Origin: Tatumella punctata
Lineage (GTDB): Bacteria > Pseudomonadota > Gammaproteobacteria > Enterobacterales > Enterobacteriaceae
Assembly (NCBI RefSeq): GCF_039523735.1
Contig: NZ_BAAAFW010000088.1
Location: forward strand, 1 to 19,483
DNA: 19,483 nt
Reading direction: 5' to 3'
Under the pieces are notes generated by a model, which did no database searches, was not told where the DNA came from, and was given only the letters and a program-made list of their open reading frames with translations. The position numbers and the translations under genes are program-made. Of this stretch, positions 15,074 to 19,483 are shown in pieces; positions within the stretch are counted from its first letter, which is position 1; each line of letters begins with the position of its first letter.

Positions 15074-16474
15074 ATGAGCGTAGTGCCTGTAGTGGACGTA
15101 CTGCAAGGCCGTGTTGCTGTTGATAGTGAAGTCACAGTTCGCGGCTGGGTTCGTACCCGTAGAGATTCCAAAGCCGGTCTTTCTTTTATCGCCATTTATG
15201 ACGGTTCCTGCTTTAATCCTGTTCAGGCTGTTGTTAATAATTCGCTTAATAATTATCAGGATGAAGTCTTACACCTTACCACCGGTTGCTCTGTGATTGT
15301 CACCGGTAAAGTGGTGGAGTCGCCGGGCCAGGGCCAGGCTTTTGAAATTGCAGCCACCGCCATTGAAGTGGCTGGCTGGGTTGATGACCCGGACAGTTAC
15401 CCGATGGCAGCAAAACGTCACAGTATTGAATATCTGCGCGAAGTTGCTCACCTGCGCCCGCGTACTAACCTGATTGGTGCTGTTGCCCGTGTCCGTCACA
15501 CCCTTGCTCAGGCTATTCATCGGTTTTTCCACGAAAACGGCTATTTCTGGGTGTCGACACCGCTAATTACTGCATCAGACACCGAAGGTGCCGGTGAATT
15601 ATTCCGCGTTTCGACGCTGGATTTAGAAAACCTGCCGCGTACCGAACAGGGTAAAGTTGATTTCAGTGAAGATTTCTTCGGTAAGGAATCATTCCTGACA
15701 GTTTCCGGACAGCTGAATGGCGAAACCTACGCCAGTGCACTGTCCAAAATATATACCTTTGGCCCGACTTTCCGTGCCGAGAACTCTAACACCAGCCGTC
15801 ATCTGGCTGAGTTCTGGATGATAGAGCCGGAAATTGCCTTTGCAGAACTGGATGATGCGGCAGCACTGGCCGAAGCAATGCTGAAATACGCATTTAAAGC
15901 GGTACTGGCCGAGCGTGCTGACGATATGGCGTTCTTCGCTGAACGTGTTGATAAAGAAGCTATCCAGCGCCTGGAGACCTTTATCAGTACCGATTTCGCC
16001 CAGGTCGACTATACGGATGCGATAGATATTTTGTTACAGAGTGGTCACAAATTCGAAAACCCCGTCTCCTGGGGAATTGACCTGTCCTCAGAACATGAAC
16101 GCTTCCTGGCAGAAAAACACTTCTGTGCCCCGGTGGTGGTGAAAAACTATCCGAAAGATATTAAAGCATTCTATATGCGACTGAATGACGACGGAAAAAC
16201 TGTCGCAGCCATGGACGTGCTGGCCCCGGGTATTGGTGAAATCATCGGCGGTTCACAGCGTGAAGAGCGTCTGGATGTGTTTGACCAGCGCCTGGCTGAA
16301 ATGGGCCTGAACAAAGAGGATTACTGGTGGTATCGTGACCTTCGTCGCTATGGCACCGTACCACATTCAGGTTTCGGATTAGGTTTTGAACGATTGATCG
16401 CTTATGTCACCGGCGTACAAAATGTAAGAGATGTTATCCCGTTCCCCCGCACCCCGAGAAATGCAAATTTCTAA
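15074..16474 (+). CDS. asnS: AsnS, asparaginyl-tRNA synthetase
   Basis: 466 residues from the ATG at 15074, same length as E. coli AsnS and beginning MSVVPV. AGAGAGA lies about 7 nt upstream. An in-frame ATG at 15056 would add six residues without homology. It charges tRNA-Asn with asparagine in the cytoplasm. An N-terminal OB-fold anticodon-binding domain (about 1-110; VTVRGWVRTRRDSKAG) is followed by a class IIb catalytic domain with motif 2 (FRAENSNTSRHLAEFWMIEPE) and motif 3 (GFGLGFERL near the C-terminus). GGSQREERLDVF and PRTPRNANF are typical AsnS blocks. It is transcribed alone, between the terminators of pncB and its own. Confidence 0.97.
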   Translation: MSVVPVVDVLQGRVAVDSEVTVRGWVRTRRDSKAGLSFIAIYDGSCFNPVQAVVNNSLNNYQDEVLHLTTGCSVIVTGKVVESPGQGQAFEIAATAIEVAGWVDDPDSYPMAAKRHSIEYLREVAHLRPRTNLIGAVARVRHTLAQAIHRFFHENGYFWVSTPLITASDTEGAGELFRVSTLDLENLPRTEQGKVDFSEDFFGKESFLTVSGQLNGETYASALSKIYTFGPTFRAENSNTSRHLAEFWMIEPEIAFAELDDAAALAEAMLKYAFKAVLAERADDMAFFAERVDKEAIQRLETFISTDFAQVDYTDAIDILLQSGHKFENPVSWGIDLSSEHERFLAEKHFCAPVVVKNYPKDIKAFYMRLNDDGKTVAAMDVLAPGIGEIIGGSQREERLDVFDQRLAEMGLNKEDYWWYRDLRRYGTVPHSGFGLGFERLIAYVTGVQNVRDVIPFPRTPRNANF

Positions 16475-16505
16475 ATGCTAATTAAAGCATAATAAATTCA
16501 TATAG

Positions 16506-16540
16506 ATAATAAAGCCGGTAATTACCGGCTTTATTATTTT
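16506..16540 (+). terminator. Rho-independent terminator of asnS
   Basis: A perfect 32-nt palindrome (16506-16537) is centred between 16521 and 16522, with core AAAGCCGGTAA/TTACCGGCTTT flanked by A-rich and T-rich ends. TTT follows it on the plus strand. The AT-rich flanks make a typical A-tract/U-tract pair. Confidence 0.88.
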
Positions 16541-16573
16541 GTACCGAACTTATTCCTCTCACAAAGTTCCATG

Positions 16574-16637
16574 TTATTTACATCTTGAAATACACTTTTT
16601 CAGCTTGAAACTCAAATTTTAGTTTTGTAGCATATTC
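16574..16637 (+). promoter_or_regulatory. OmpR binding sites upstream of ompF (F1-F3-like)
   Basis: Three successive roughly 20-base elements, about 16574-16595, 16596-16616 and 16617-16637, share TTnnn-CTTGAAA or TTTTGTAGCA cores with 20-21-base spacing. They align with the E. coli ompF F1, F2 and F3 boxes (for example TTTGTAGCA in F3). Phosphorylated OmpR is known to bind these to activate, and at high osmolarity to help repress, ompF. A distal F4-like site was not identified. Confidence 0.7.
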
Positions 16638-16665
16638 GGGCTAGAAATGGCATCGTATGAATGGA

Positions 16666-16671
16666 AAGATG
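16666..16671 (+). promoter_or_regulatory. ompF promoter -10 region
   Basis: AAGATG lies in the context GAATGGAAAGATGCCT, which is shared with E. coli ompF, whose -10 is this non-consensus hexamer. The start point would be near A16676 by alignment, giving a leader of about 96 nt. The -35 region is poor, as expected for an OmpR-dependent promoter. Confidence 0.6.
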
Positions 16672-16757
16672 CCTCAGACACAGAAAGACACGAAACATCG
16701 CAAATAGTTCTTGTAAAGAATTGTTGACGATAGTGACAGTTGTCTACAATAAACTCC

Positions 16758-16778
16758 GATGAGGGTAATAAATGATGA
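16758..16778 (+). promoter_or_regulatory. MicF small-RNA target at the ompF translation start
   Basis: The segment around GATGAGGGTAATAAATGATG keeps the ribosome binding site (GAGGG) and start region that MicF sRNA pairs with in E. coli ompF mRNA. The micF gene itself normally sits beside ompC and is not in this window. The interaction is inferred from conservation. Confidence 0.55.
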
Positions 16779-17881
16779 AGCGCAACATTTTGGCAGTCGT
16801 GATCCCGGCATTGTTAGTTGCAGGCGCAGCTAACGCCGCTGAAATTTATAATAAAGACGGTAATAAACTGGATCTGTACGGTAAAGTCGACGGCCTGCAC
16901 TATTTTTCTAAAGACAAATCAAATGATGGTGACCAGTCTTATGCCCGTTTCGGTTTTAAAGGCGAAACTCAGATTAACGACTGGCTGACCGGTTACGGCC
17001 AGTGGGAATACAACTTCAACGCGAATAACTCCGAAGGCTCTGATGCACAAGACGGTAACAAGACCCGTCTGGGCTTCGCCGGCCTGAAAGCCGGTCAGTA
17101 CGGTACCTTTGATTACGGCCGTAACTACGCCGTTGCTTATGACGTACTGGGCTGGACCGATATGCTGCCAGAGTTCGGTGGCGACTTTGGTATCACTGAT
17201 ACCATGACTGGCCGTACTACCGGTGTTGCTACCTACCGTAACACTGACTTCTTTGGTCTGGTGAATGGCTGGGACTTCGCTGTTCAGTACCAGGGCAAAA
17301 ATGACCGTACCGACAGTGACAAACCTAATAATAACCCACAGGCACAGCGTGCTAACGGAGATGGTTGGGGTATTTCAACATCTTATACCTCACCAATTGG
17401 TGTCGCTGTTACCGGTGCTTTCTCTTCAGAAAACCGCACTACAGATCAGAACCTGCAAACCTACGGTCATGGAAAACATGCGCAGGTATGGGCTACCGGT
17501 CTGAAATATGACGCAAATGACATCTACCTGGCAGCGACCTATGCTGAAGGCCAGAATGCAACACCAATAACCAAGACTGCCAGCAATGGCGATAAAACTT
17601 ATGGTTTTGCTAACAAGACTCAGGATATTGAACTGGTTGCACAGTATCAGTTTGACTTCGGCCTGCGTCCTTCTCTGGCCTATATCCAGACTAAAGCCAA
17701 AGATGTTGAAAATATCGGTGATGTAGATATCAATAAATATATTGATGTCGGTTCGACTTACTACTTCAACAAGAATATGTCTACCTACGTTGATTACAAA
17801 ATCAACCTGCTGAAAGACGATAACAAGCTGGGTCTGGCTACCGATAACATCGTGGCCGTCGGTCTGGTTTACCAGTTCTGA
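16772..17881 (+). CDS. ompF: OmpF-type trimeric general porin
   Basis: 369 residues starting MMKRNILAV as in E. coli OmpF. A Sec signal peptide (about 1-22, cleavage after ANA) gives mature AEIYNKDGNKLDLYGKVDGLHYFS. It is a 16-strand outer-membrane beta-barrel passing small hydrophilic solutes. Family signs are the constriction loop 3 segment around YDVLGWTDMLPEFGGDFG, FANKTQDIELVAQYQFDFGLRPSLAY, YYFNKNMSTYVDYKINLL, and the C-terminal Phe (VYQF) needed for BAM-dependent assembly. GAGGG lies 6 nt before the first ATG. The position next to asnS and aspC, the promoter elements and the leader identify the ortholog as OmpF rather than OmpC. Surface loops (about 190-215 and 230-250) differ most from E. 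coli. Confidence 0.93.
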   Translation: MMKRNILAVVIPALLVAGAANAAEIYNKDGNKLDLYGKVDGLHYFSKDKSNDGDQSYARFGFKGETQINDWLTGYGQWEYNFNANNSEGSDAQDGNKTRLGFAGLKAGQYGTFDYGRNYAVAYDVLGWTDMLPEFGGDFGITDTMTGRTTGVATYRNTDFFGLVNGWDFAVQYQGKNDRTDSDKPNNNPQAQRANGDGWGISTSYTSPIGVAVTGAFSSENRTTDQNLQTYGHGKHAQVWATGLKYDANDIYLAATYAEGQNATPITKTASNGDKTYGFANKTQDIELVAQYQFDFGLRPSLAYIQTKAKDVENIGDVDINKYIDVGSTYYFNKNMSTYVDYKINLLKDDNKLGLATDNIVAVGLVYQF

Positions 17882-17905
17882 TTGTCAGATAACTCAGTAC
17901 TGCAC

Positions 17906-17940
17906 ACGGGGCCGGATGGCCCCGTATGTTTTGGTTTTTT
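17906..17940 (+). terminator. Rho-independent terminator of ompF
   Basis: An 8-bp GC-rich stem, ACGGGGCC (17906-17913) with GGCCCCGT (17918-17925), loop GGAT, is followed by ATGTTTTGGTTTTTT. It begins 25 nt after the stop codon. Confidence 0.88.
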
Positions 17941-18124
17941 CCGCTATTTTCACTTCACACACTTTTCCTGTTCTGCATCCTTTCTCCGCTCTGCTCAGTC
18001 CTCTGTCATAATAAAAATATGATATTTAGCGCATAAATTTGCCTTGTAGCTGTTGGCAATCTGCAGCCATCGGGATAACCTTGAGCTCTCGCACAATGTG
18101 TTTATCTCTAATCGGGTCTCACTC

Positions 18125-19315
18125 ATGTTTGAATTAATTTCTGCTGCACCTGCCGATCCTATACTGGGCCTGGCTGATCTTTTCCGCGCCGATGACCGTC
18201 CGAATAAAATTAACCTCGGTATTGGTGTATATAAAGATGAAACAGGAAAAACCGCGGTATTGACCAGCGTGAAGAAAGCAGAACAGTTCCTGCTGGAAAA
18301 TGAAACCACCAAAAGTTATCTCAGTATCGACGGATACCCTGAGTTCGCCCGTCTTACTCAGGAGTTACTGTTTGGTAAAGATAACCCGTTACTGGCTGCA
18401 CAACGCGCCCGTACCGCTCAGACCCCGGGGGGGACCGGTGCACTGAGGGTTGCCGCCGATTTTCTGGTGCAGCAGACTGGCGTTAAACGTGTCTGGATAA
18501 GCAATCCGAGCTGGCCGAATCATAAAAATATCTTTGCCGCCAGTGGCCTGGAAGTATGCACTTATCATTATTACGATGCACAAAACCACCAGCTGGACTT
18601 TACTGCACTGACAGATTCATTACAGCAGGCTGCCGCCGGTGATGTCGTAGTGTTCCATGGTTGCTGCCACAACCCTACCGGTATCGACCCGACTGCCGAA
18701 CAATGGCAGCAACTGGCTGAACTGTCAGTTGCACGCGGCTGGCTGCCGTTATTCGATTTCGCATATCAGGGATTCGGTAAAGGCCTGGAAGAAGATGCTA
18801 CCGGACTGCGTATCTTTGCAGAGAAGCATAAAGAATTACTGGTGTGCAGCTCTTATTCGAAGAATTTCGGACTGTACAACGAACGTGTCGGTGCCGTAAC
18901 CCTGGTCGCTGAAGACAGCAGTGCAGCCACTGCAGCTTTCAGCCAGGTGAAATTTGCCATCCGTTCAAACTATTCAAATCCTCCGTCACACGGTGCAGCG
19001 ATTGTCGCGACGATCCTCGGTAACGACGCATTACGGACTATCTGGGAACAGGAACTGTCAGATATGCGACAGCGTATCCAGCGGATGCGTCAGCTGTTTG
19101 TTAATACTCTGGCGGATAAAGGCGCAGCACAGGATTTCAGCTTTATCAATAATCAGAACGGTATGTTCTCTTTCAGTGGTCTGACAACGGCGCAGGTACA
19201 CCGGTTACGCCATGAATCCGGTATTTATGCCGTAGATTCCGGACGGATCAATATTGCCGGAATGACGCCGGATAATATGTCCGCGTTATGTGAAGCGATT
19301 ATCGCCGTATTGTAA
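18125..19315 (+). CDS. aspC: AspC, aspartate aminotransferase
   Basis: 396 residues from the ATG at 18125, the E. coli length, starting MFELISAAPADPILGLADLFRAD. A longer in-frame ATG at 18053 adds 24 residues with no homology. It is a cytoplasmic PLP enzyme interconverting oxaloacetate/glutamate and aspartate/2-oxoglutarate. The PLP Lys is residue 246 in SSYSKNFGLYNERVG. Other conserved parts are NLGIGVYKDE, TPGGTGALR, NPSWPNH, HGCCHNPTGIDP (the Asn that contacts PLP), FDFAYQGF, RSNYSNPP and the substrate-binding Arg in SGRINIAG. The ribosome binding site is weak. It has the same order after ompF as in E. coli. The terminator downstream abuts an insertion sequence. Confidence 0.96.
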   Translation: MFELISAAPADPILGLADLFRADDRPNKINLGIGVYKDETGKTAVLTSVKKAEQFLLENETTKSYLSIDGYPEFARLTQELLFGKDNPLLAAQRARTAQTPGGTGALRVAADFLVQQTGVKRVWISNPSWPNHKNIFAASGLEVCTYHYYDAQNHQLDFTALTDSLQQAAAGDVVVFHGCCHNPTGIDPTAEQWQQLAELSVARGWLPLFDFAYQGFGKGLEEDATGLRIFAEKHKELLVCSSYSKNFGLYNERVGAVTLVAEDSSAATAAFSQVKFAIRSNYSNPPSHGAAIVATILGNDALRTIWEQELSDMRQRIQRMRQLFVNTLADKGAAQDFSFINNQNGMFSFSGLTTAQVHRLRHESGIYAVDSGRINIAGMTPDNMSALCEAIIAVL

Positions 19316-19333
19316 TCAGGAAACCCGCGAAAT

Positions 19334-19367
19334 AAGCCATCGCAATTATTTGCTGATGGCTTTTTTT
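19334..19367 (+). terminator. Rho-independent terminator of aspC
   Basis: AAGCCATC (19334-19341) pairs with GATGGCTT (19355-19362), and further GCAA/TTGC pairing is possible with one bulged base. A seven-T run (19361-19367) follows. The insertion-sequence terminus starts at the next base. Confidence 0.88.
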
Positions 19368-19389
19368 AGGTTCATCGCGTTTTACCGGG
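19368..19389. repeat. Terminal inverted repeat of the right IS copy
   Basis: It starts AGGTTCATCGC on the plus strand and matches the inward-reading end at 127-106 at 17 of 22 bases, the first 11 being identical. It overlaps the transposase stop codon (19374-19372). Confidence 0.65.
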
Positions 19390-19483
19390 GAACGCTGCTT
19401 TTATCTTCAGGAAGAAGTAGTCATTATCCCGGTATCCATATGCCATGCGTTTCAGCACCTTGATCTTGTTATTCATTCCTTCA
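19372..19483 (-). CDS. Transposase C-terminus (partial), probable ISL3/DDE type
   Basis: The first complete codon starts at 19482; 36 residues are readable to the TGA at 19374-19372. They read EGMNNKIKVLKRMAYGYR, then DNDYFFLKIKAAFPGKTR. The pattern E-G-x-N-N-K-I-K-x-L-K-R-x-A-Y-G-Y/F-R-D-x-x-Y-F is the tail of DDE transposases of the ISL3 (IS204/IS1001/IS1096/IS1165) group. The Glu at the window edge probably belongs to the end of the catalytic region. The upstream part, including the other catalytic acids, is outside the window. Similar tails occur in some other DDE families, so the family call is moderate. Confidence 0.7.
   Translation of the reverse strand, partial: EGMNNKIKVLKRMAYGYRDNDYFFLKIKAAFPGKTR

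Larger units (their letters stand above)
19368..19483 (-). mobile_element. Right end of an insertion sequence (partial), probable ISL3-like
   Basis: The stretch holds the terminal repeat and the 3' end of a minus-strand transposase gene, cut by the window edge. The transposase stop lies within the terminal repeat, a compact arrangement common in small IS elements. The orientation (transposase leftward) is the same as inferred for the copy at 1-127. Family placement rests on the transposase tail alone. Confidence 0.75.

Noticed and set aside
18018..18023. TATGAT upstream of aspC as a -10 element
   Set aside because: No -35-like sequence at proper spacing, so the promoter could not be placed.
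1..19483. Search for CRISPR arrays, tRNA/rRNA genes, toxin-antitoxin, defence or secretion modules
   Set aside because: No tandem spaced repeats, cloverleaf genes or accessory gene clusters were seen; apart from the IS ends, all coding space is ordinary core genes.

Overview
The window is a core chromosomal segment of an enterobacterium. Gene content, gene order and protein sequences match the E. coli ompF-asnS-pncB-pepN-pyrD-zapC-ycbX-rlmL-uup-pqiABC region, read here in the opposite orientation. The residue-level divergence suggests a non-Escherichia member of the Enterobacterales, possibly Erwiniaceae-like (inference, not tested). Unlike E. coli, no ssu (alkanesulfonate) genes lie between pyrD and pepN.

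Layout: positions 1-127 look like the left end of an insertion sequence. On the minus strand follows a compact block in transcription order rlmL (7693) - uup - pqiA - pqiB - pqiC (171), closed by a terminator at 128-152. ycbX reads rightward from a promoter region shared with rlmL and converges with zapC, the two stop codons being 2 nt apart. zapC, pyrD and pepN read leftward, each from its own upstream region. pncB, asnS, ompF and aspC read rightward, each with a clear Rho-independent terminator. From 19368 to the right edge is the end of an insertion sequence carrying the C-terminus of a transposase.

Roles: rRNA methylation (rlmL) and an ABC-F ATPase (uup) sit with an envelope MCE lipid-transport complex (pqiABC). 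The rest is housekeeping: N-hydroxylated base detoxification (ycbX), division (zapC), pyrimidine synthesis (pyrD), peptide turnover (pepN), NAD salvage (pncB), Asn-tRNA charging (asnS), outer-membrane permeability (ompF) and aspartate synthesis (aspC). Recognisable regulatory sites include a NadR-like box at pncB, a PurR-like box at pyrD, OmpR boxes and a MicF target at ompF.

The most unusual feature is at the edges. The two window ends carry matching insertion-sequence termini that abut the U-tracts of the pqiC and aspC terminators in the same sequence context. This points to an element that targets transcription terminators, and probably to an assembly break in a repeated element. I found no novel defence, biosynthetic or other undescribed multi-gene system.
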